From: Eulemur rufifrons
Taxonomy: Eukaryota > Chordata > Mammalia > Primates > Lemuridae
NCBI RefSeq assembly: GCF_041146395.1
Contig: NC_090999.1
Coordinates: forward strand, 73,475,001-73,539,000
Direction: 5' to 3'
Length of the DNA: 64,000 nucleotides
A program made the position numbers and the translations under genes. Of this stretch, positions 24,992 to 35,896 are shown piece after piece (within the stretch, counting starts at the first letter, position 1; every line of letters begins with the position of its first letter). A model generated the notes under the pieces. The model did not search any database, had not been told where the DNA came from, and saw only the letters and a program-made list of their open reading frames with translations.

Positions 24992-26685
24992 GCAGCAGAT
25001 ACTATTCAGCAACTTGTTTTTCATTCATTGAGTAAAAGTGTGAAGCTAAAGACATGAATTTTAAAATGCGCCATATTTTTTAAAGTAAGATTGTAAAATA
25101 ATATTAAAACAATCCTTATATGATAATACAATAAGCTCCTTCTATTTTTAATTATTAGACAATGGACAAAATACACACTTATATGCATATCTATGTAAAT
25201 TTGTTCAATTACCACCCTTCAAAAAAGTTTTAGGAATTAAAATACTTGGACAAAATGAGTTTAAAACAATTTATCTTTAAAAACTTATTTATGACAATGG
25301 TTATATTCTAAAACCCTGCAAATCGCTTCTGATTTTATCTTTATTAAAAGATATCAGCTAAATATGGTATCGATAGGATCAATTTGAAGGAACTCACCAC
25401 TGATGGCTTAAAATGTCCTTTTATTACTAAGTAATGCAGTGTAGCAGAATGAAATTAAGTACAACCTGGCAGAACGATACACATAGAGTTGTTTTGAAAG
25501 ATGAGGGTTGGGAGAGTCAACAATTAGAGACACTCACTTGAAACCACTCTGCTCCTGCTGACCAGTTAGCAGCTGAAGCTGAAGCCTATTGCTTGAAGTG
25601 TAAGTCTCACCCTACCAAACAGAAAAGCCTGTCACTACTGTTTTTTTTTTTTTTTTAAACTGAAATGACTTCCCATTTAAATATTTTTCTACCTAGCCTC
25701 CTGAGGCTCCCAAAACTTTTTGCTTGACTTCTTACCTCTTAGTGATCTCTGCTTCCTGAACAGCTGCTTAGCCTTTGGCCCAAGACATTTATAAATCAGA
25801 AAATGCCTTAAGATTAAAAGCAGGAAAAATCTCAGTCACCCTAATGTGCTTTCTTCTCCCTAGGATTTTGGCCCTAAATGTCGGGATGCTTTATTAGACC
25901 TTTCTCCACATTTTGTCCTCAAGTTTGCCAACCCCTGCTTTAGCTGACTTGAAAATATTAGCATAAGAGAAAACACATGTAAATTATGCAAAGAAAAGGC
26001 AGTGAGGGCTGTGTCAGCACTAGTTGCTATTGAAATCTATTCTAAATCACTAGGAATTAAAAATGGCAAATGTCTTCACAGAACAGACATGTAGTTAAAT
26101 AGAGCAAGAAGAATACAGAAATAGATATATTTGTAATATAATTTATGAAAAATATTTAGTCATTTGAAAACATTTTCAAAAGAAAAGCAGAAAAGTGCCA
26201 AAATCAACATGGCAGCATTTGAAAATATTGTTTGAATGACAAAAATTTGGAAAAAAATTTTAAACAAAGCCAAAGAAGTAATATGATAAATATAACTGAA
26301 ATTTTATGTTAACAATTGTGTAATGAGAAAGGATATTCATTCTACATACGACCTGATACCTAGCATCCATTAAAATTGTTTAAATAAATTAAAGAAAAAC
26401 GACAGATTTCATATGTGAAATTAATATAAATAAATTAAATATTTAAATTACAATCTGGAGAAAATAATATCAACACCTCCTTGAGTCAAAAGACTAATTC
26501 CTTCCATTTTTCTTGTATATTAATTCATTAGATAAAAGCCTGAAAGGCAAAATGGAAAAAGTACATGTAAGAATAAATATAACACAGAAAAATTACATAA
26601 TGGAACAAAATAAAAATAGAAAGTTCTCCAAAATAGACAAAAATGCTATATCTTACTCATAATTTAACGACGTGAAATAAACTTA
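24992..26685. other. Mostly unique AT-rich DNA
   Basis: No gene is seen. A T run lies at about 25641-25656. CAAGTTTGCCAACCCCTGCT at about 25920-25939 resembles the end of hAT-type MER elements, but no full element is recognised. The part after about 26150 may include old L1 sequence. Confidence 0.4.
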
Positions 26686-27255
26686 TAAATTACTATTTTT
26701 TACTTATCAGAGAAAAATAAAATTGGTATTTATTTGGTAATACCAAGTGTTGGATAAGATATGAGAAAATAGGCACTGAATTTTTTTTTTTTTTTTTTGC
26801 TGTCAGTATCAACTGGGACAAATATTTGAAAGCTCATTTGAACATATATGCACTAGTTATCTAGCAATCCTTCAATCTGGGTAGAAGCACTATTTTGCCA
26901 AAATGTAAATGGAAGGATATTTATGGTAGCATTGTTTTCAGTATCATCAATCTACAAACAAAAACAAATCTATCTAAATAAGGCTAATTAAATTAATTAT
27001 GGTACAGTCTTGAAATGAAATACTGATTAGCCTTTAAAGTAGACGATGCATACATATCTGTTTTCATATAGAAATATCTGTATAGCTAAAATATGTTGTT
27101 GATTGAAAAGCAGGTAGGACAACAATAAAGATAATATTTTGTTTTATAATAATACACACACATTTTTCATTGAAAAGACTGGTAGTGGGAAGGTGAGAGA
27201 TGTGTAGCTTTGTTCTATTTTTTTTTTTAGTCTATATTATTTTATTCCATTTTTA
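26686..27255 (+). mobile_element. L1: Old L1 (L1ME-like) 3' fragment
   Basis: Old L1 ORF2 C-terminal wording is readable: AGTGTTGGATAAGATATGAG, CTAATTAAATTAATTATGGT, and GAAATACTGATTAGCCTTTA. A T run near 26781 interrupts it. It is strongly diverged. Confidence 0.7.
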
Positions 27256-28229
27256 CTATTAGCTCCTATTAATTTTGTAATAAATAGAAAAGTAATTTAA
27301 AACTGTATTTAATTTAAATACATTTAATTTTATATTACTAAGTAATATCAAGGTCAGGGTAAGACTAATTGATTATATAAATCAATTTAGTTTCTTCAGT
27401 TCGCTGGCTGACCACTCAAGATTTATTCCATTAGGTCCCCAAAATATAAGAACCAGAAATGTATCAGGAAAAATATTTTCTTCTAAGAGAAATCACAAAA
27501 GTCATGACATTTGCTGGCAATTATGCAAAGATAAAGAAAATATACTTAAAGAGGATTATCAAGGACTGTCTTTTCTGCCCTATTCCATGCTTCTTTCCTT
27601 GATAAAGTGTTTAAACTAGGTACTGTGATCACTCACAGGCTTTTTGGTTCTTCTGAATGTGCTTCCTTGCATGGATGGTTGTTGAATTTGGTACTCATGT
27701 GAAGGAGCAATCATTGTAGGTTTCTCTTTAGCCATCTTGCTCCCAATCCTCCTCTATTTTCTGAATAGTCAATAGCACATGGAGCTTTTTACTCCCCAGG
27801 TCTGTGTGGCTCTAATTCCATTTATTTTCATCCAATATTTGATAGATTATTAGATTATGTTTCTAATGGAAAATAATTTATCAAATACTGAATGAAAATA
27901 AGTGGAATTAGAGGCAAGGAAAAGGGCAGAAAAGACAATCTTGTATTGCCTATGACACTCCTCCCTTATTTCCCGGCAGTGCTGTGCCAGTGTGCCAAGT
28001 GGAGAGAATCTGTGTGCCTGAGAGCGGTAGAGTGAAGTGATTGTGACTTTCGGACTTTGCATTGGAACTCAGGTCTATCATGTCACAGGAGGACACGGCT
28101 CAGGGCTGCATCCTGCCAGCATCAATGGAGGGAGAATTGAAAGGAAAGTAGAGGAAATGTGTATAGAAAACCCTCGAGCTAAATTCAAGATTCTATTATA
28201 AAACTCTGATAAACATTCTAACTTTACTT
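27256..28229. other. Unclassified intergenic DNA
   Basis: No gene is supported. A 70-codon antisense frame (27850-28062) has no recognisable features. The segment at 27600-27760 is richer in G and C and may be an old repeat that I cannot name. Confidence 0.4.
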
Positions 28230-29060
28230 CAATTCTTCCTTGTACTAGCTCCATCCAGGCTTTGGCTTATATTACCTCAGCTACAATCATGGTCATCAAT
28301 GATCTGTGTGCTGCTAAATGCAAAAGTCGATTGCCAAATTTAATTTCACTTAGTTAATCTTACTTGTCACATACTCCTGGCTGTCTTCTTGCTTTCTGAG
28401 TATTCTTTCTCAGTCTCTATTTATGACAAATAAATGAGTTATTTCTCATCTAGAACTATCAAAGTTGAAAAGCTCTGACATCTTTATACGTATTTTCTTT
28501 TCTATTTTAATTATCTTATCAGTTAAATATCTTTCATTATCTGGTGATTCTCAAATTTATATTTTAGGCCTGAGCTATCCACTGGCCTTCAGACTCAATT
28601 AGGTGTTTACTCAACAAAGCCATGTGTATGTGCAATAAGTATCTCATGATTAAAGAATCTAAAACTAAAGTGAGATTTCCCCACTTTAACCCTATCTTCA
28701 CACTTCTCCTGGTCAGAAAACAGCAACCTTGTATTTCTAGTTACTTGAGCAAAAAAGAAAAGAAATAAATAATTCTCCCAAAATTTTTATTCTCTTTATC
28801 AACAAGAGGTCATTATATATTTTTATATGAAATATTTTAAAAGGTTTTTTAGTCAGACTCCATGCTTTCCATGCTTGTTCTGAGTCCCTTTAATTGGCTT
28901 GTCTTGTTAAGTTAGAGAAAAGAAATTCAGTCTGTTCCCAATTTGTTTAAATTTAAATAAGATGATCATTTCTTCTCTTAAAACCCTCAAATAATTTTCC
29001 ATCTAAGATGAGAAATTGATGTCCTTACGATTTTATTCTAGGCCTTATTATTTCTTTTTA
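28230..29060 (+). mobile_element. L2: L2 LINE ORF2 fragment
   Basis: L2 landmarks occur in order: GGTCATCAATGATCTGTGTG with GCTGCTAAATGCAAAAGTCG near 28289-28332, CTTACTTGTCACATACTCCT near 28360, and CTGGTGATTCTCAAATTTAT near 28540. The last is the L2 AGATGACTCCCAAATCTATA region. The frame is decayed. The right edge is approximate. Confidence 0.7.
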
Positions 29061-29149
29061 GCATCTATATTTGCATAAAAGTATAAATATCTAAGGATAA
29101 ATCTGAGTAGTTAAGACATACCTTAAAATTATCTATTGAAACATACAAA

Positions 29150-29600
29150 CCATCCTAAAACTAAGTCATTTAGAAAAACAAGAATATATTACTTTTCATA
29201 TTCTGTGGGTTAACTGGCTTCAACTGGGAAATTCTTCTGCTCTACGTGGAGTAGCTAAACTCCCATATGCAGTTGAGAGCCTGACCAGGGTTAGAACATC
29301 CTTGATGACTGATCATCCTCTAGAATCCTCCAGAATCACTCCCTACATGGCCTCTTCATACTTTTTTTTCATTATTCTAGATCCAGCTTCTTTACAGCAC
29401 GGCAGCCAGCATCCAAGAAAGAATGTTGCAAGAGAACAAGCTTCAATGTGCAAGTGTTTTGTTAGGGCTCTGCTTAATTATATCCCACTGGCCAAAGTAA
29501 GTCAGTTGGTTAAACCTAAAGACAATATGGAAGGGAATTATAAAAGGGTGCAAATATGGGAGGCATATTTTGTTGCAGGCTACAATGTAATAGTCTATTG
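29150..29600 (-). mobile_element. Possible old MaLR or ERVL LTR remnant
   Basis: ACCATCCTAAAACTAAGTCA and TTCATATTCTGTGGGTTAAC resemble the reverse of MaLR-type LTR ends (the TTTTAAGCCACTAAGTTTTG type). TTTACAGCACGGCAGCCAGC recurs in related form near 31897. A 99-codon frame (29302-29601) lies inside and is not supported as a gene. Family assignment is tentative. Confidence 0.45.
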
Positions 29601-29871
29601 AAATGTACCCTCTGACTTCTAATGACTCAGTATCTTCCACTGCAAACCATACTCATTGCAACTCAACATGCCCTATTGTCTCATTCCATTGTGATATCAG
29701 ATATAGTCTTGAAATATGAAATCACATCATCTAAATCAGTTGCAGGTGGGGGTGAGTTTTTGCCTGGAATTCTTCAAGTGCATCTTACTAGGTGTTGTTT
29801 TGCAGGTGTAGAGATCTCTATACTGGAAAAAAAGAAGAAAAAAAGATTATCTGGCTTCTTTATCCCCAATG

Positions 29872-30238
29872 TAAAATGGTGAGTTTATTTATTATTTATT
29901 TAGTTTTTTGGAGACAGACTCTCACTTTGTTGCCTGGGCTAGAGTAGCATGGTGTCAGCCTAGCTCACAGCAACCTCAAACTCCTGGGCTTAACAATCCT
30001 TCTGCCTCAGCCTCCTGAGTAGCTGGGACTACAGGCATGTGCTACCATGCCCAGCTAATTTTTTCTACATGTATTTTTAGTTGTCCAGCTAATTTCTTCC
30101 TATTTTTAGCAGAGACCAGGGTCTTGTTCTTGCTCAGGATGGTCTCTCACTCCTCAAGCAATCTTCCCACCTTGGCCTCCCAAGTGCTAGGATTACAGGC
30201 GTGACCCACCTCGCCCAGTCCCTAAAATGGTGAGTTTA
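29872..30238 (-). mobile_element. Alu: Lemur-type Alu with target-site duplication
   Basis: A reverse full-length Alu lies at about 29888-30222 with a TTTATTTATT-type tail, the long lemur linker, and several changes from the other copies. TAAAATGGTGAGTTTA is repeated exactly at 29872-29887 and 30223-30238. Confidence 0.95.
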
Positions 30239-30585
30239 AAACAGGATAACCACAAACTACACTGCTGTTTGCAAAAGAGTTATTTGTCCATAGCAATTCC
30301 AAAATCTAGCTAGGCTCTACTCTCTAGGTTTTTGGTTCTTGCCCCAAGTCATCTTTTTTTTTCCCCATAGGAAATTGCTCATCTTTGCAAATATCTTTCT
30401 CATCTTGTTTCCTGCATTTAGAAAGTTGGATACTTAGAGACTTACTTGCATTTTGAACTTTCTTGGCCCCTGCTATTCTAAGCTGATATAACTCCTTTAA
30501 AAACTTTGCATTGTTATAGCAAAATAAAATGAAGACCAGGCCTAAAAATCCCTGAGCAGACAATGCCATTAAGGCCTCATAAGTG
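30239..30585. other. Unclassified DNA, no gene
   Basis: An 81-codon antisense frame (30324-30569) begins with a hydrophobic stretch followed by a lysine-rich tail. Without homology, splice context or promoter it cannot be called real. It abuts an LTR and may be part of the same old provirus. Confidence 0.35.
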
Positions 30586-30589
30586 ACCT

Positions 30590-30940
30590 TAACCTTGATT
30601 GATTTGCAGATATAAGTGAAACTTAATTTGAACTATTTATTCTAAATGTACATATTAAAGAAAAATAAAACTGAACTGAAGGCTAACCAATATCAGAAGC
30701 CACCAACTAACTTATACAAGTGGGGACTTTCCAACAGTCTAAACCAAATATGGCGACTCTGTAATTGTAACCAATCAAATATTTTCTTTGTTTTAATTCT
30801 ACATTCAAAGTTTTCCCCTTGCTTTCCTCACTGGTGACTGAAACCATTTTCAGTTTGGTGCTTTGTGATTCTTGAATTGCTATTTGCTTAAACAAAATCT
30901 AAAATTTTATAATGCCTCAGTTTACCTTTTAACAGTATTA
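30590..30940 (+). mobile_element. ERV1-class LTR remnant
   Basis: TAAACCAAATATGGCGACTC near 30740, AACCAATCAAATATTTTC near 30769, TTTTCCCCTTGCTTTCC near 30811 and AATGCCTCAGTTTACCTTTT near 30911 form the ordered signature of an ERV1 LTR 3' half. AACAAAATCTAAAATTTTAT resembles the usual polyadenylation region. The left edge is unclear. No coding provirus is visible downstream. Confidence 0.6.
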
Positions 30941-31649
30941 AATGATAATCCACTACATTAGACAAAAGTCACATGCACAAATTAATTTGAACCTGTCTCT
31001 ACTTTGGGTTGAGGGTTATGGTACTTGGTACATTACCAGTAAGGTTTTTTTATAATAGAAGCATTTTTTTTTTTTTTGAGAGAAGTTTTATCAAAGTGTC
31101 TTACAGCTGCTGCACTATTGATTTGATATCATCTCTGAGGCCATGTTTTATTGGCAGCACCTTGGATTTGATCTTGGCCTTAAGACCATTTCTTACTTTG
31201 AGATTATTTATTTATTTTTTTGGTTGAGGAGAGAATGAGAAATATCTTTATTTTCCAACTCAGAAAGTCCGAGGTTGGAGACATACTTTCTGTAATCTGG
31301 CTAGAAAATTGAAGAGTTTCTTTATTATTTCATCTCTTTCTCACAATACCTTATCACAGATGTCCAAAGTAACCAATTGGCATTTTAAACATTTTCCCTG
31401 AAAATCTCCTTACCCCTGTCCACAGCTTTTATAGATACATTTTCTATTTTGCAAGTTTTCTCAGGCTGATATATTACTGTTTCACTGCGATCTAACGTGA
31501 GTTCTCTCTTCTTTGGCCTCCTATAGCAATTTCCACGCTGCCCTTCCAGCCACCAATATCGCCAACAGCAAGACTGCTTACTACCCTTCAGGCATCCTTC
31601 CAACACCTGGTTACAAACCAATGAAATATGTTTTAGTTTTATATTATGG
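30941..31649. other. Unclassified intergenic DNA
   Basis: Short frames at 31009-31227 and 31385-31621 show no recognisable domains. A T run is present near 31064. No gene is supported. Confidence 0.4.
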
Positions 31650-31975
31650 CTCCTAAAAATTTCTGCTTCAGTTATTTATTATTTCATAACAAACCATCCT
31701 AAAATATAGTAGGCCTAAAACACGGATTTATTATTTTTCACAGGTCTGAATGTCTTGTGTCAAGTGATATAGTTGAGATCACTCCTTCAGCTATATTCAT
31801 CTCAGAGCCCAGCCTGGGGGTGGAATAGCCTAGCTATCTCTTATTCTTCAGATTCTTTCTACACATGATTCAGCAGTCTAGCTCACACTTCTTTACAGCA
31901 TGACGGCTACAGCCAAGAGGGAAATTTCTAGGAGGTTAAGATGCTTGGAATTCTTATAAAATATTTCTGTATCAT
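31650..31975 (-). mobile_element. Possible old MaLR or ERVL LTR remnant
   Basis: AACAAACCATCCTAAAATAT, TTTATTATTTTTCACAGGTC and CTTTACAGCATGACGGCTAC parallel the remnant at 29150-29600. The two appear to be diverged copies of one family in the same orientation. The exact family is not assigned. Confidence 0.45.
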
Positions 31976-32184
31976 CTTTGTTAATAACTAATGGGACAAA
32001 GAAATGAACATGGACAACCCAGAAACAATGTGGCACTACACATGGCTAGAGTACAGGAAGGTATGGTTTAATAGGTGTCACTAATGTAACAGTATTACAC
32101 AAAACAACAAGAGAAAACAACCAATTCAGTGGAAAAAAATGGGCAAATAAATTAAAGGAGTGAATAAAAAACGTACAGAGCCAA

Positions 32185-33150
32185 AGAAACTGTCACTAGA
32201 GCAAACAGACAACCTACAGAATGGGAGAAAATTTTCTCATGCCACACATCCGATAAAGGGCTGATAACTAGAATCTATTTAGAACTCAGGAAAATCAGCA
32301 AGAAAAAAATCAAACAACCCTACAAAAAGTGGGCAAAGGACATAAAGAGAAACTTTTCAAAAGAAGACAGAACAATGGCCAATAAACATACGAAAAAATG
32401 CTCAACATCTCTAATCATCAGGGAGATGCAAATGAAAATCACAATGAGGTATCACTTATCTCCAGTGAGAATGGCCTTTATCAAAAAGTCCCAAAACAAT
32501 ACATGTTGGCATGGATTGGAGAGATAAGAACACTCATACACTGACGGTGGGACTGCAAACTAGGGAACCTCTGTGCAAAGCAATATGGAGATACCTTAAA
32601 CAGATACAAGTAAATCTACCGTTTGATCCATCAATCCCATTACTGGGCATCTACCCAAAAGAACAAAAGACATTCTATAAAAAAGACATCTGCACTCGAA
32701 TGTTCATAGCAGCACAATTCACAATTGCAAAGATGTGGAAACAACTCAAGTGCCATCAATACATGTGTGGATTAATAAAATGTCTTATATGTGTAGCATG
32801 GAGTACTACTCAGCCACAAAAAGCAATGGTGAACTAACATATCTTATATTATCCTGGATGGAGCTGGAACCTATTCTTCTAAGTGAAGTATCACAAGAAT
32901 GGAAAAACAAACACCATATATACTCACCATTAAATTGGTACTGATTGATCAACAGTTACGTGCACATATGGAAGTAACATTCATAAGGCATCGGGTAGGT
33001 GGAGGGGGGGAGGAGGGGATAAGTAAATTCACACCTAATGGGTATGATGTCTGGGGGTTAGGCATGTTTATAGCTCTGACTTGGGTGGTGCAAAGGCAAT
33101 ATATGTAACCAAATGTTTGTACTCCTATAATATTCTGAAATTAAAAAAAT
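32185..33150 (+). mobile_element. L1: 5'-truncated L1 (ORF2 C-terminus and 3' UTR)
   Basis: Starting near AAGAAACTGTCACTAGAGCA, the sequence follows the last part of L1 ORF2 to the TGA at 32942-32944. Two overlapping frames remain (32511-32837, 32735-32944), offset by a frameshift. The 3' UTR has a G-rich block (32993-33019) and ends with the AATATATGTAACC...AATATTCTGAAATT wording shared with the other young L1 ends. It is non-autonomous. Target duplications were not identified. Confidence 0.9.
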
Positions 33151-33199
33151 GACATTTAAAAATAAAAATTAAAAAAATAATTTTGATACAACATAAAAA

Positions 33200-34090
33200 A
33201 AGAATTTCAAAGGATAAATGGCCCATATACAAATGCACAAAGAATATTTTAAATAATGAATAGTACACACAATGTAAACTGAACCCATAATTATATATAA
33301 TGTCACATGTACTAGACTGTAAAAAAAAATAGAATAAAATGTAGGTGAGGATATATAGGATACTTGATATATGAAAATAAATGATATATATATATATATA
33401 TTTCTTACCCCTAGATGTGGGAGGAGTAAAAGGTTTAATAAACCATTCTGAAAAAATAATTGAGATTACCTAGTAAGGTGAGCATATCCTAGGACTCAAA
33501 ATATATTAGGTTATATTTACCCTTAATAACTCATTTACATGGCCCAAGAAATATGTGTAAGATTCTTTATAGCAGCATTCTTCAAAAAAGAAGAAAAAAA
33601 TTTTTTTTTAGAAACGTGCCTGTCCATCAGTTAAACACGTTTTAAAAATATGTGATATATTTATATGATAAAATACTATATAGAAGTTAAAATGAATGAA
33701 CTATACTTAACATTTATCAGCATATCTTCATTTCAAAAATATAATATTGAGCAAAAGAAACATCATAACTGAATATATATGGAATGAATTTTATTATATA
33801 AAGCTGAATTTTTTATATTGCTTAAGAATGCAAATACATGTAATAATCCTATAGACAAACTCAATAAATTAAACATAATGTTTAGGATAATGGTTACCTA
33901 CCACAGGGAAAGGAAGAAGGAAGCTCTTAGTTGGTTACTTGAATTCTTGGAAATTCTATTTACTGGCCTAAGTAAAGACACACAGTTTTGTAAATGATTG
34001 CTCATTATATCCATATTCTTTTTCACTCAAGCTTTTTGGTATATTCTTTACTTCACAATGAAACAAACAATTTTTTAAAAAATTATAGAT
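33200..34090 (+). mobile_element. L1: Old L1ME-like 3' fragment
   Basis: Old L1 ORF2 end and 3' UTR wording is visible: TATAGCAGCATTCTTC, TCCATCAGTTAAACACG, AAAATGAATGAACTATACTT, ATATTGAGCAAAAGAAACAT, and GGATAATGGTTACCTACCAC. It is diverged. A short TA run lies at 33384-33401. Confidence 0.75.
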
Positions 34091-34189
34091 ATCAAAGACA
34101 AATCAATTCCATTATGAGCATAATTGCTCACACTAGAAAGTAAAACAAAATAGAACACACACATACACATAATTAAAAAGTGGAATGCT

Positions 34190-34700
34190 AGTTGAAAAAG
34201 ACTTAAGATATATCTGAATAAACTCTCATTTACCAGGAAAAAAAGCTAAAAGCAGAACATGATGATAAACACCATGAAATTAAAGTTATAGAACTTAAAG
34301 AAGAGAGAAGATTCAAGAACATTTTGACAGAAGAAAAAAGTCAGTCAAAACAGGCAATATTATGGTTTACTTCAGACTTCCTTACAGCAATATTCAAAGG
34401 CTATAATATAAACTGTAAAGGAAAAAAATTGAATGTTATGATAAAAACAATGTAAACTAAGAATTTTATTTCCCAGAACTCCAACTTATAAAACTACAGC
34501 ATAAATACCTAAGATAAATATATAAATGGTTGAATGAATAGATGGAGAGATGGAAAGAAACTTAATTAAATCCAGCCATTCAAGATATGATTAAAAGCAA
34601 AGCGGAAAGAGGAGAGCATACTAAAAGGCTATTTGTGATCATTGAACCAATTGAAATAACTAAGATTAAACAACTGTAAGAATTTTTTGATTATACAAAA
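34190..34700 (+). mobile_element. L1: Old L1 ORF1 3' fragment
   Basis: GAAGATTCAAGAACATTTTG, TTACAGCAATATTCAAAGGC and AACTAAGAATTTTATTTCCC follow the old L1 ORF1 C-terminal region. That region is also visible near 6240-6360 in the large L1. Edges are uncertain. Confidence 0.55.
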
Positions 34701-34871
34701 TATATTTTATTCCTAGACAGTAAAATTTTTTAAGGAGATACAGGAGTAATAACAGTAGCAATGCAAATATACTAATTTCCTCTTTTATATCAATGTTAAA
34801 AGATGTTTCATACCATAAGCATTCCAACTTTTATAATTTCACATACTTGTAGGCTTTCATAACTTTTCCTG

Positions 34872-35033
34872 CAATGGTTCTCAACTCTGGTTTCACATTA
34901 TAATCACATTTAAAACTCTTGATAATTCAGCCACACCCTCCCACAACAGTTAAATCAGAACCTATGGGAGTGAGACTCAGGCATCAGTAATTATAATACT
35001 CTTTGGTGATCTATTGTGTGACCATAGAGTTTT
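34872..35033 (+). mobile_element. MER5A: MER5A-like hAT DNA transposon
   Basis: CAATGGTTCTCAACTCTGGT at the left, ACATTATAATCACATTTAAA, AGTTAAATCAGAACCTATGG and GACTCAGGCATCAGTAATTA match the MER5A non-autonomous hAT-Charlie element in order. The right terminal inverted repeat is decayed. Confidence 0.82.
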
Positions 35034-35678
35034 GGGTATATGTTTTCTAAATTTAAATGAATTTTATAGTAATTCTATTGCCTGTGGTGAATTTCTATCT
35101 GAAATTCATTAATTTCTTCATTTTGGTTTAACTTCATTTTCTTTGTTTAAATACAATGGCATTTTAATCATTTTTTCTTAAAAAATACTCTTTTTAAAGC
35201 AGTATTCTGCCTATATTTTTATAACTTTCTATCGTCTTTCTCTCTTTCTCTTTTGGTAGCTATTTACTATCTATATCTCTGGTATCTTTTTATGTACAGT
35301 CCAGACATATTCTCTATAACGTAAATAAATTTGGCAAAGACTATTGTCAAGTGATAGAATTTGACTGTGAATTTTTAACTTCTATGTGCTTTTCTCTAAT
35401 GCTTGACATTTATAACACAAATGCTTCATTTGTACAAAACAAAAAAAACCCTATTACTTTAGGCTTTATTTTTGAACTTTTATTAAGTGAGTTCAGTTAG
35501 ATAATTGATCATATTTAAATGTACAGTTACAGTTATTCTTTGAAAGATTAAATATTTACTACTAATGACTGAAAGTATCTTTTTATTATAAGTATTTTGA
35601 CATCTTAGTTGCCGGTTTTTAAATGCATGGAACTAGAACAAGGCAGTGGATGTTTGCAGTTGAATTTTTACATTTCAC
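35034..35678. other. Unique AT-rich intergenic DNA
   Basis: No gene or repeat is recognised. Confidence 0.5.
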
Positions 35679-35896
35679 AGCTTGCATTGGTGAAAATACG
35701 TGTATTTATGATGTGATAGTTAAATAGGTATGCATCAGGGTTAAAAGAAGGAAATGAATATCCATAATTAAACTTTTATATGCTATAGCTTGCAGTGGTG
35801 AAATAAATATCTGTCAATGACATGAATGTTAAATGGTTATATGTCAGCATCTAGAGTACAGAAATTAATATCCTCAATTAAATGTCTATATGTTAT
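35679..35896. repeat. Degenerate two-copy tandem duplication of about 108 bp
   Basis: Unit 1 (35679-35786) starts AGCTTGCATTGGTGAAAATA and unit 2 (35787-35896) starts AGCTTGCAGTGGTGAAATAA. The two align along their length, for example GAATATCCATAATTAAACTT against TAATATCCTCAATTAAATGT. A fragment of a preceding unit seems present as GTTGAATTTTTACATTTCAC. It matches no mobile element I know. Confidence 0.85.

Noticed and set aside
30324..30569. 81-codon antisense frame with a hydrophobic start and basic tail
   Set aside because: It lies beside an LTR in unclassified DNA, has no homology I recognise, and no promoter or splice sites were found.
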